The notes under the pieces are model-generated. The model saw nothing but the letters and a program-made list of their open reading frames with translations, had not been told where the DNA came from and did no database searches. Positions 28,883 through 36,567 of a stretch of DNA of 64,000 nucleotides are shown one piece after another. Source of the DNA: an uncultured Legionella sp. (GTDB lineage: Bacteria; Pseudomonadota; Gammaproteobacteria; Legionellales; Legionellaceae); assembly GCA_902168255.1 (NCBI GenBank), contig CABHON010000013.1, forward strand, positions 62,001-126,000, given 5' to 3'. Every line of letters starts with the position of its first letter. Position 1 is the stretch's first letter. Made by a program: the position numbers and the translations under genes.

Positions 28883-30829
28883 ATGGCTGAAAAAAGGAAA
28901 ACTGTTCCTCATGAAACGGCACTGTATGGCTATGTTAAAGGCTTTTATGACTCTATGTCGGGTGCGGTTGGTTCTGTTGTTTCTAGAGTAAAAAGACCAT
29001 TTAGCCCGAATGATTTTGCAAATAAATATGCTTCTGCTGATGACATTATTTCTAAGGAAAATAAGCTTATGTTTAATCCAGAGGAGCATAGACTCTATCC
29101 TGGATCAAAAGCGGCTAATCCTCTGAAACTGATCTCAAGAGCTCGCCAACTTCGTGTTTATGCTGATGATCTGAATGATGCAATGAATGATGCATCACCT
29201 TATCTTGCTGCAGATCAACTAACAAAAACTAATGAAGAGGTATTAACTAATCCGGTTTATTCGAATGCTTTGGCTGGAAATACGGCAGAGATACAGAGAG
29301 AGTTAGATGAATATCATGAGCAATCCAAACACGCTCCCTCCTTTGTTTCGGAATTTGGTTTTTGGAAATTAGGTAGTATCTATCATTCAGCTAAGGCTAA
29401 AATGCGTGAGCAGCATAAGGACGATGCAAAAAATTTAGCCACAGCAATGATAAATAAAGGAAACGAAGCAACGTTAACGACTATTTATGGCAAAGCAAAA
29501 AATAATCCAATGTTTAAGATGATTATTGCAGGCTATCAACGGGAAATAGAAAATCTTACAGAAAAGAATATTGATGCAGATAATGATGAGGCTAGAGAAT
29601 TAAGAAATAGAATGGCCGCAGAAGTATTATTAACTCCCGTTCATAAACAAGAAAGCGCAGATTTGGATGCACAAATTACTAAATCGCAAATGAATGCTTT
29701 CAAACAACATGATACGAATAAAAAATGGATTCCCATTATTTTACAACAAGATCCAGAGCTCATTGAGGCTGCTCAGAAAGTTCATCGAGAAAGATGTGAG
29801 AAAAATATAAAGGAGGAACGAGAAAAAGTAAAAGCGGCCCTCGAAGAAGACAAAAAGAAGAAAGAAGGAAACGAGCTATTCAGTTTAACAAGCGTTGTGC
29901 CTCCTTTAGAAACGGGTGAAGTGCTGTCGGATAGTTTTTTAATTGAAAATGATCCTGAAAGTTTGCCAACATTTGAGGATTTTAAAACGGCATTACAAAA
30001 AGATGATATAAAGAAGAAGGGCATTAAGTTTCAATTAGTTACAGATGATAAAAAAATAGTAAAATTATCTTTTTTAGAGAATGGTGCTGTATATGCCGAT
30101 TTTGGGCAAATGACAGCTGCTGAAGTTAGACGATCGCCAAAGGTTTTAAAAGTTTGCTATGATATGGCTACTACCCTCTGGTGCTCATATGATCAAAAAT
30201 CTCCTGTTGTATCTCCTGAAAATCGTAAAGCAGATTTAGTGGCAACTTCTGAAGCCCAAGCAGAGGTGCTGTATCGTGCAGCACTAATGCGAGGATTCAA
30301 AGTAGAAAATTTAACGATGACGATTAAAAAAGATATTACTGCAAAAGATGATCCGGGAAGGCCATTTGTTGTTCCTGACGAGATAAGAAAGTTGGCTAAT
30401 AAATATAATCGCTTTTCTAAAGAAGATAGTGTTGAAGCTATTAAGGCTTTATTGAAGGACACACCGGCTTTCCTTCAAGAAAACGATGCCTACAATAAAA
30501 ATGAGGAAGCTTATAAGGATACATTAGCAATTTTTGAGGAAATTACTGCAGCAGCTTCAACAAATGATAATGCGCGTTTTGCATTAGCGGTAGATCAGTT
30601 AAATACTATTCAGTTTGGAAGTAAAATTAGTAATAGTTCATGGCATACACCAACATCTGAACGATTTAAAACTTCACGTCCTAGCGATAAACCGATTCCT
30701 GTCAAAGCTGAATATACACCTACTGAAAAAGAACAAATTGTAGCAGCAGTTCAGCAAGCACAAACAAAACTCGAGGAGAAGTGGAATGCATTATTAAAAG
30801 AGCGCGATGTTGCACACAGTCTTGGATAA
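28883..30829 (+). CDS. Hypothetical soluble protein (648 aa), effector-like
   Basis: Unrecognised. Highly charged and helical, with no signal peptide and no membrane helix. A Lys/Glu-rich coiled segment lies at about residues 295-335 (CEKNIKEEREKVKAALEEDK). A folded-looking stretch at about 390-500 (VYADFGQMTAAEVRR ... AEVLYRAALMRGFKVENLT) vaguely resembles large polyvalent-protein associated domains (LPD7-like); this is a weak impression. RBS-like gaggt lies 8 bases before the ATG. It stands alone between fadE and the tRNA-Leu debris region. Style and size suggest a secreted effector, by inference. Confidence 0.7.
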   Translation: MAEKRKTVPHETALYGYVKGFYDSMSGAVGSVVSRVKRPFSPNDFANKYASADDIISKENKLMFNPEEHRLYPGSKAANPLKLISRARQLRVYADDLNDAMNDASPYLAADQLTKTNEEVLTNPVYSNALAGNTAEIQRELDEYHEQSKHAPSFVSEFGFWKLGSIYHSAKAKMREQHKDDAKNLATAMINKGNEATLTTIYGKAKNNPMFKMIIAGYQREIENLTEKNIDADNDEARELRNRMAAEVLLTPVHKQESADLDAQITKSQMNAFKQHDTNKKWIPIILQQDPELIEAAQKVHRERCEKNIKEEREKVKAALEEDKKKKEGNELFSLTSVVPPLETGEVLSDSFLIENDPESLPTFEDFKTALQKDDIKKKGIKFQLVTDDKKIVKLSFLENGAVYADFGQMTAAEVRRSPKVLKVCYDMATTLWCSYDQKSPVVSPENRKADLVATSEAQAEVLYRAALMRGFKVENLTMTIKKDITAKDDPGRPFVVPDEIRKLANKYNRFSKEDSVEAIKALLKDTPAFLQENDAYNKNEEAYKDTLAIFEEITAAASTNDNARFALAVDQLNTIQFGSKISNSSWHTPTSERFKTSRPSDKPIPVKAEYTPTEKEQIVAAVQQAQTKLEEKWNALLKERDVAHSLG

Positions 30830-30883
30830 AATTCACGCGATGTTCGACTTTTTGAACTATATAAATGAGGTTAATTACAGCAC

Positions 30884-30930
30884 GGCGTCATTCTCTTCTC
30901 GCGCAGGCATTGTTGCGCGGGAATGATGCT
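30884..30930. repeat. Imperfect palindrome of dispersed-repeat type
   Basis: The outer arms GCGTCATTC and GAATGATGC pair, and the inner arms CGCGCA and TGCGCG pair around GGCATTGT. This resembles the short 'GTCATTCCCGCG' intergenic palindromes seen in many proteobacteria. It lies in the 417-base gap after the 648-residue gene, which otherwise holds one short ORF, a hairpin and the tRNA promoter. Confidence 0.5.
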
Positions 30931-31002
30931 GTGGTTGAACTAATATCGAAGGACATAACACTGTAAATTTCAATTTTTTCAGAGTACAAAACTACGAGGA
31001 AA

Positions 31003-31134
31003 ATGCTGCACCAATTGAAGACTTTATCATATCTGTATTGCTGGGTAGATGAAGAATTGAATAAAATGCCGATAAAGCCTTTGAGAAGTCGTGGAGCGGT
31101 TAAACATCGTTTAAAAAAGTTGAACATTGCGTAA
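31003..31134 (+). CDS. Small ORF (43 aa), uncertain
   Basis: ATG at 31003 with a good Shine-Dalgarno (ACGAGGA, 6-7 bases upstream) opens a 43-codon basic peptide ending VKHRLKKLNIA. I do not recognise it. It may be a real small gene or the tail of a lost one. A hairpin at 31153-31178 follows its stop directly. Confidence 0.35.
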   Translation: MLHQLKTLSYLYCWVDEELNKMPIKPLRSRGAVKHRLKKLNIA

Positions 31135-31152
31135 ATTCTAATTATTTCAGGA

Positions 31153-31178
31153 AATGATGGGTAAACTAGCCCATCATT
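31153..31178. other. Stem-loop upstream of the tRNA-Leu promoter
   Basis: Perfect 9-bp arms AATGATGGG and CCCATCATT around TAAACTAG. No T-run follows directly on either strand, so it is not a canonical intrinsic terminator. It might stop or process transcripts ahead of the tRNA. Confidence 0.5.
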
Positions 31179-31204
31179 GACTAAGCAAAGAAGATTTTTT
31201 AAGA

Positions 31205-31233
31205 TTGACAAAAATGTTAAACATTCTTAGAAT
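31205..31233 (+). promoter_or_regulatory. Promoter of tRNA-Leu
   Basis: Consensus -35 TTGACA (31205-31210), 17-base spacer and TAGAAT (31228-31233), placed so that transcription would begin a few bases before the mature tRNA end at 31247. Confidence 0.8.
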
Positions 31234-31246
31234 GACCAACTTCCTT

Positions 31247-31331
31247 GCCGATGTGGTGGAATTGGTAGACACGCTAGTTTCAGGTATTAGTAGAGCAATC
31301 TGTGGAGGTTCGAGTCCTCTCATCGGCACCA
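31247..31331 (+). tRNA. tRNA-Leu(CAG)
   Basis: 85 bases including the encoded CCA. The acceptor stem GCCGATG pairs with CATCGGC. The anticodon stem CTAGT/ATTAG closes the loop TTCAGGT, giving anticodon CAG, which reads CUG. A long variable arm and the T-arm GGAGG-TTCGAGT-CCTCT are consistent with class II tRNA-Leu. Gene debris lies on both sides, consistent with use as an integration neighbourhood. Confidence 0.95.
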
Positions 31332-31338
31332 TTTCTGA

Positions 31339-31503
31339 GTTTCCCCAAAGGAGAAGAATCCAATTACTGAAAAGAATAACAAGCTCAAACAAGAGCGTGA
31401 TATCTTCTTTGAAGAAATTATTTATTATATAAATAATGGTGGTTTATTAGATACTATTGCGCATCCTAATAAAGCCTGGTGTAGAGGGGGACGCTCTATG
31501 TAA
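31339..31503 (+). pseudogene. Remnant of a BrnT-type/DUF4258-like toxin gene
   Basis: A frame with no good start codon encodes NNKLKQERDIFFEEIIYYIN followed by a GGLLDTIAHPN motif. This looks like the N-terminal half of small BrnT-like toxins, where 'ERGISFEEIV...HPN' is followed by YPNQKIFVV. After HPN the similarity is lost and the frame stops at 31503. No antitoxin gene was found beside it. The remainder of the gap to 31663 shows no gene. Confidence 0.4.
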
Positions 31504-31663
31504 ACGTATTACATTGCTTACTTTTCCAAATTCATCAATAGAGACAAATCTGTTTGTAAGAGAATTAAGTTGATTAGGAAGTAACATAAAAGAAGTCATG
31601 ACATTTGTTTAAAAATATTCTAATATTATCTATATTACAACTTTAAGGCCTAATATAATGAAA

Positions 31664-31703
31664 GGGCTTCATCCCCCTGCTCAGTAAGCTCAACGACATT
31701 TTT
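31664..31703 (-). pseudogene. Degenerate partial copy of the polA 3' end
   Basis: GGGCTTCATCCC (31664-31675) and CAGTAAGCTCAACGACATTT (from 31682) occur in the same order and orientation as in the true polA 3' end (32669-32680 and 32717-32737). There is one mismatch and a 30-base in-frame deletion between them. The 271-residue gene lies exactly between the copy and real polA. This suggests the gene arrived with, or was flanked by, a duplication of the polA end. Confidence 0.55.
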
Positions 31704-31727
31704 CAAATACGGTAGTGACTTTATTTT

Positions 31728-32543
31728 TTAGGCGGGAAGGGGAGGAGCGCTAGGAATACAATGATAAACCCGTGTAATTTCTTTTTCTAATATTTCTAGC
31801 ATCTTGAAATTTTTATTGTTTCTATTGCGCAGTACGTATTCTGAGTCCAAGAAAGATTTTACAGCAGTGAATTTATTCTCATCAGAATCTTCAGCTATTA
31901 ATGATGCGGCTAAATCTTTAGATGCTTCACAGGAAAAACGTGACGATTTATATGATGCATTAATTGCTGAAATAACATGTGATTTTCTATCTTCATTCAA
32001 CTCATCAAAGAAACGTTGTAAAACGTTAAGATCTCTCACGCGCATCACTGTAGAAAAAAGTGTTCTACCCGAATTACTATGAGGGGAATAAATAAATTCA
32101 TTATGAATAGTTTCGTGTATACCCATGTACTTTCTTAAATCCTTAAAAGTAGGAGGGTTCTTTCTTTCTTGATAGCCTTCAAATAGTCTGCGTGAAGTGT
32201 CAAATTTTTTAGAATCACGTGTGGAGGCAAATATACCCGATTTACCTTTATGCTCATCAAAAATTTGATTTAAAAAAGAAGCTTGTTCATCCTCAGTCAT
32301 ATGAGTAAACATCCAATTTTTCTGTTCTTCTGCATCTACCCCATAGCCCCGCATAGCTCGTTTCATATGATTAGCCATGTCAAAGGTAAGGTAAGCTAAG
32401 GCTGGCAGAAGCAGTAGTGGATTGATTACCTTTATTAGTAGGGACGTTGTTATAAGAGTAATACGCAGAAAATAAGTAGGCGTGGCATCTACTTTTGGAA
32501 TATCATTATAACTATATTTCTCTGTTGAGTTTATTGCAGGCAT
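31728..32543 (-). CDS. Hypothetical protein (271 aa) with N-terminal membrane segment
   Basis: Unrecognised. A hydrophobic stretch at about residues 25-52 (ITLITTSLLIKVINPLLLLPAL) is followed by a soluble, charged helical domain to the end, with a Pro-rich tail (CIPSAPPLPA). There is no typical cleavable signal. It is separated from the polA stop by 120 AT-rich bases and followed by a broken copy of the polA end, so it looks like an inserted accessory gene. Its function cannot be inferred. Confidence 0.65.
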   Translation of the reverse strand: MPAINSTEKYSYNDIPKVDATPTYFLRITLITTSLLIKVINPLLLLPALAYLTFDMANHMKRAMRGYGVDAEEQKNWMFTHMTEDEQASFLNQIFDEHKGKSGIFASTRDSKKFDTSRRLFEGYQERKNPPTFKDLRKYMGIHETIHNEFIYSPHSNSGRTLFSTVMRVRDLNVLQRFFDELNEDRKSHVISAINASYKSSRFSCEASKDLAASLIAEDSDENKFTAVKSFLDSEYVLRNRNNKNFKMLEILEKEITRVYHCIPSAPPLPA

Positions 32544-32663
32544 AATTTTAGTCTCTTTTGTATTCTTACATTGTATTATTAGTTTAGCATATAAAAAATA
32601 ACATAATATTTTTCATTTAATCGCTATTTTTTTAATCTCACTCACAAGAAGTAGCAATGTAGA

Positions 32664-35384
32664 TTAATGGGCTTCATCCCAATTATTGCCTACACCAATT
32701 GATACTTCAAGTGGAGCAGTAAGCGCAACGACATTTTCCATAATCTGCTTAATTTGTATTTTTGCTTCCGCTAAAATATCACTTTTAACTTCAAATACTA
32801 ATTCGTCATGAACTTGCATAGTGAGTGTGATAGCCATTTTGTTTTCCTCAATCCATTTATCGGCACGAATCATGGCTAGTTTAATAATATCAGCGGCACT
32901 TCCTTGAAGTGGGGCGTTAATAGCAGCTCGCTCAGCAGCGCGCTTACGCTGGGTATTATTTGTATGGATATCAGGGACTGGCATTCTACGTCCCATAATA
33001 GTTTCAACGTAACTGTGTTGACGCGCAAAGTTCCGGGTATTCTCCATAAATTCTTGTACTTTAGGGTAGCGATCAAAGTAGATATCAATATAACGCTGGG
33101 CTTCTTCACGAGAAATACCTAATTGTTTAGCCAACCCAAATGCAGACATACCATAAATCAGTCCAAAGTTGACCGCTTTTGCATGCCGACGTTGTTCGGA
33201 TGTGACTTCATTAAGTGGGATATTATTGACTTCTGCAGCGGTGGCTTGATGAATATCTAAGCCTTGGGCAAATGCTTTTAATAATCCTGTATCTTGTGAT
33301 AAATGAGCCATCAAGCGCAATTCAATTTGAGAGTAATCAGCAGCTAATAATTGATAACCTTCGGGTGCAATAAATGCTTGTCGAATTTTACGGCCTTCTT
33401 CCGAACGAATGGGTATGTTTTGAAGATTAGGTTGACTTGATGAAAGTCTGCCTGTGCTGGTAACGGCTTGATTATAGGAAGTGTGTACACGACAAGTTTT
33501 AGTATGGACACATTGAGGTAACGTATCGGTATAAGTGGATTTCAATTTACTTAAATGCCGGTGTTCTAAAATAATTTTTGGCAAAGGATAATCATAAGCC
33601 AGTTCTTGCAATACTTCTTCGGCAGTAGAGGCTTGTCCTTTGGGTGTCTTTTGTAGAACAGGCAACTGATGCTTTTCAAAAAGGATCACTTGTAATTGTT
33701 TGGGCGATTGCAGATTAAAGGGTTCTCCAGCCAAAACATGGGCCTCTTTTTCAAGCTCACTAAGACGTTTTGCTAAATCTATACTTTGTTTTTGTAAACA
33801 TTGCGCGTCAATTAATACCCCATGATATTCCATTTTTGCCAATATAAGCATTAAAGGCATTTCAATCGTATGAAAAAGTGTCACCATTTTTTCATGGGCT
33901 GCTATTTGAGGCCATAGACACTCATGCAATTGAAGGGTGATATCAGCATCTTCTGCAGCATAAAAAGCGGCGCGTTCAAGATCGATTTGATCGAAAGTTA
34001 GTTGTTTTGCCCCTTTACCTGCTAATTCTTCAAAGGACAGTGTTTTATAATCTAAATGTTTTAATGCAAGGGTATCCATATCATGTCGGCCTGAAGCACT
34101 GTTTTGCATATATGATTCTAACATGGTATCAAAGGTGATACCTTCTAAGTGGATGCCCATATTCTTTAAAACATTCACATCATATTTTAAGTTTTGGCCG
34201 ATTTTTTTTATCAGGGGATTTTCCAAAATAGGTTTAAGCTTTTCTAGTGCTTTATCCATATCCAATTGGGTAGGAGAACCCATATAATAATGCTTGAAAG
34301 GAAGATAAGCCGCTTCCCCTGATTTTACTGCAAATGAAAAGCCTACTAATTGCGCATCAAGGGGATTCAGTGATGTTGTTTCTACATCAATAACAAAACT
34401 CTCGGCAGTTTCTAAGCGATGGAGCCATTCTATAAAGGCTTCTTCAGTCAAAATAGTGGTATATATGCCTTTTTGAAAAGGGGGACATGCTTGCTGGGAG
34501 AGGGTTTTTTTCTCTTGCTTTATATCTTTATCATTGGCGGCTTTTAACCAGCTTTTAAATTCAAGGATTTTTAGCCACTCAATCCATTTTTCTTCATTTA
34601 AAGGTGAAAGATGCAAATTTTCAGGGGTAATTCTTAACGATAAATCATGTTTTAAAGAGGCTAATTGTTTGGCTAGACGACATTGTTCAAATGATGTGCG
34701 CAACAATTCACCTGCTTTTCCTTTAATTTCATCAGCATGAGCCAGTAAATTTTCTAAAGAATGATATTGCTTTAACCATTGAGCTGCTGTTTTAGGGCCA
34801 ACTCCTGCAATGCCAGGAATATTATCAACTTTATCACCGATGAGGCTTAAATAATCGACAACTTGTTCGGGGGTAATCCCCCATTTTTCAATAACACCTG
34901 CGCGATCTAAGCGAGTTTGTGTCATGGTATTAATCAAAATAGTATGATCATTAACTAATTGTGCTAAATCTTTGTCTCCTGTAGAAATAATAACATCAAA
35001 CCCTGCCTTTTCAGCCTGATTGGCTAACGTAGCGATAACATCATCGGCCTCAACATCAGGCTCGATGATAATGGGCAATCCAAGTGCATCAATCAGTTCA
35101 AGAAGAGGTTCAAACTGGCTACTTAAATCATCGGGCATGGGTGGACGGTGTGCTTTATATTGATCATACAATTTATGACGAAAATTCTCGCCCTTGGCAT
35201 CAAAAACCACGGCAATATGTTCCGTTACATGATCTTTCAGCAAACGCTTTAACATGTTTGTAACACCATAGATTGCGCCTGTTGCTTGCCCTTTACTATT
35301 GGTTAAAGGAGGAAGGGCATGAAAAGCACGATAAAAATAGGAAGATCCATCAACAAGAAGAAGTAGGGGGCGTGAATGTGTCAT
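32664..35384 (-). CDS. polA: DNA polymerase I
   Basis: Repair and Okazaki-fragment processing polymerase. Three domains: 5'-3' exonuclease (about 1-290, LVDGSSYFYRAFHALPPL; GDKDLAQLV; GDKVDNIPGI), 3'-5' proofreading exonuclease with intact metal ligands (D333-V-E335, and YAAEDADITLQL), and polymerase (LLAADYSQIELRLMAHL, O-helix RRHAKAVNFGLIYGMSAFGL, MQVHDELVFEV). The frame is open to 35462, but family members begin MxxRPLLLLVDGSS, so I use the ATG at 35384 (906 aa). It overlaps the ccmH stop by 4 bases (ATGA), implying coupled translation. Confidence 0.96.
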   Translation of the reverse strand: MTHSRPLLLLVDGSSYFYRAFHALPPLTNSKGQATGAIYGVTNMLKRLLKDHVTEHIAVVFDAKGENFRHKLYDQYKAHRPPMPDDLSSQFEPLLELIDALGLPIIIEPDVEADDVIATLANQAEKAGFDVIISTGDKDLAQLVNDHTILINTMTQTRLDRAGVIEKWGITPEQVVDYLSLIGDKVDNIPGIAGVGPKTAAQWLKQYHSLENLLAHADEIKGKAGELLRTSFEQCRLAKQLASLKHDLSLRITPENLHLSPLNEEKWIEWLKILEFKSWLKAANDKDIKQEKKTLSQQACPPFQKGIYTTILTEEAFIEWLHRLETAESFVIDVETTSLNPLDAQLVGFSFAVKSGEAAYLPFKHYYMGSPTQLDMDKALEKLKPILENPLIKKIGQNLKYDVNVLKNMGIHLEGITFDTMLESYMQNSASGRHDMDTLALKHLDYKTLSFEELAGKGAKQLTFDQIDLERAAFYAAEDADITLQLHECLWPQIAAHEKMVTLFHTIEMPLMLILAKMEYHGVLIDAQCLQKQSIDLAKRLSELEKEAHVLAGEPFNLQSPKQLQVILFEKHQLPVLQKTPKGQASTAEEVLQELAYDYPLPKIILEHRHLSKLKSTYTDTLPQCVHTKTCRVHTSYNQAVTSTGRLSSSQPNLQNIPIRSEEGRKIRQAFIAPEGYQLLAADYSQIELRLMAHLSQDTGLLKAFAQGLDIHQATAAEVNNIPLNEVTSEQRRHAKAVNFGLIYGMSAFGLAKQLGISREEAQRYIDIYFDRYPKVQEFMENTRNFARQHSYVETIMGRRMPVPDIHTNNTQRKRAAERAAINAPLQGSAADIIKLAMIRADKWIEENKMAITLTMQVHDELVFEVKSDILAEAKIQIKQIMENVVALTAPLEVSIGVGNNWDEAH

Positions 35385-35821
35385 AGCGGTTTTTTGCGTT
35401 TTGCAATAGTGATAAAGAGAGAAAGAATTACAAGAAAAAATAGAACAAAAGGGGCAATCCATAAAATATAGGTGCTTTTTTGAAAGGAAGGCTTATAAGA
35501 GATAGATTCATCATAACGTTCAACGAGAATATTAAGAATGTCTTCTTCGGATTTACCTTCAAGTACCCACTGGTGAATTTCTTGCCGGAGTGTTTCTGCA
35601 AATTGGGTTTGAGAATCATGTAAATCTTGGCCTTGGCAAACAAGGCAACGTAAGTCTTTTAAAAGTGTATTAAACTCGGTTTGTTTTGCTGGGTCTGTAA
35701 ATGCGTAAACATCATGAGATTCAGCATGTGCCCAAGAAAAACAAATAAGAGCCATTGAAATAACAATACTTTTTATTATATAGATATAAGTATTTCTTGA
35801 AGGGATTATCAGATTATTCAT
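35381..35821 (-). CDS. ccmH: Cytochrome c maturation protein CcmH (short form)
   Basis: Periplasmic thiol-disulfide protein that presents reduced apocytochrome to CcmF. N-terminal signal/anchor (IIKSIVISMALICFSWAHA), the redox motif RCLVCQ near residue 58, and a C-terminal membrane anchor (ILWIAPFVLFFLVILSLFI). The 146 residues correspond to the N-terminal CcmH domain only; a fused CcmI-type TPR part is absent. It lies between ccmG (126 bases, holding a hairpin repeat) and polA (ATGA overlap), far from ccmCDEF. Confidence 0.92.
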   Translation of the reverse strand: MNNLIIPSRNTYIYIIKSIVISMALICFSWAHAESHDVYAFTDPAKQTEFNTLLKDLRCLVCQGQDLHDSQTQFAETLRQEIHQWVLEGKSEEDILNILVERYDESISYKPSFQKSTYILWIAPFVLFFLVILSLFITIAKRKKPL

Positions 35822-35854
35822 AAATTTATTGTTTTTTTAAATATTTAATGCTCC

Positions 35855-35900
35855 TAGTAGGGGCGGGTCTTGTACCCGCCCACAAAAACGGAACGGGTAG
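35855..35900. repeat. Short hairpin repeat between ccmG and ccmH
   Basis: GGGCGGGT (35861-35868) and ACCCGCCC (35874-35881) pair around CTTGT. The core TAGGGGCGG..CTTGTAC..CGC recurs, rearranged, at 41905-41963, so this is a dispersed repeat family. On the minus strand it could attenuate transcription from ccmG into ccmH and polA. Confidence 0.65.
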
Positions 35901-35946
35901 GCATACAATCTAACCTTATGAATGATCTTCCTATTCAAACACATTT

Positions 35947-36558
35947 TTAGGTTCTAATTTTTGTGACAGGGAATCTATTCTTTGGTGGTGGTGGTACCTT
36001 AATAATTTCATTTTTTTCTATAATAGGGATGAGAGTGTTTTTCCAAACATTCAATGTTAATGCGCCAGTGACTTTACATCGAATAACGCCTCGAGGATCA
36101 ATAAGAAAAGTTGATGGTACACTTGTGGTGCCTAATGCCACGGATACAACATTCCGTGCATCCCATAATACTTCAGTGTAAGGATTGCCATAAGTTTGAA
36201 GCCATTTTTTTGCTGCTGGGGCACCATCTGTATTATTTATTCCATAAATAATAACTCCTTGCCGTGCTAAATCCATTAAGAAGGGTTGTTCGTTTAGGCA
36301 GAGCTCACACCAACTAGCCCAGACATTAATAAGATACCAGCGTCCTTGGCTTTGCTTGGTAAAACTCTTTACATCAATTAAATTATTCCATTGAAATAAG
36401 TCTGTTGTTTTTGCTGATGGCATTGCTTTATTGACTATTTTAACCCCAGTGCCATAGGGATTAAAAGATAAACCGTGATAGAAAATAAAAAACATTCCAC
36501 CAATAATAATAATTGGAATGGCAATGAAAAAATATCTACTAGATGTCGGGGCAGCCAT
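35947..36558 (-). CDS. ccmG: Thiol:disulfide interchange protein CcmG/DsbE
   Basis: Membrane-anchored periplasmic thioredoxin that reduces apocytochrome c or CcmH. One N-terminal anchor (FIAIPIIIIGGMFFIFY), redox site VWASWCELCLNEQPF near residue 83, and the cis-Pro loop TTSVPSTFLIDPRG. The 203 residues are slightly longer than E. coli DsbE because of a Pro-rich tail. It begins 9 bases after der, at the tail of the rodZ-hisS-yfgM-bamB-der run. Confidence 0.92.
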   Translation of the reverse strand: MAAPTSSRYFFIAIPIIIIGGMFFIFYHGLSFNPYGTGVKIVNKAMPSAKTTDLFQWNNLIDVKSFTKQSQGRWYLINVWASWCELCLNEQPFLMDLARQGVIIYGINNTDGAPAAKKWLQTYGNPYTEVLWDARNVVSVALGTTSVPSTFLIDPRGVIRCKVTGALTLNVWKNTLIPIIEKNEIIKVPPPPKNRFPVTKIRT

Positions 36559-36567
36559 AACTTTCTC

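Noticed and set aside
30888-31211. Minus-strand 107-codon frame across the region before tRNA-Leu
   Set aside because: No recognisable protein, and it crosses a palindrome, a hairpin, the tRNA promoter and a plus-strand ORF with a better ribosome site.
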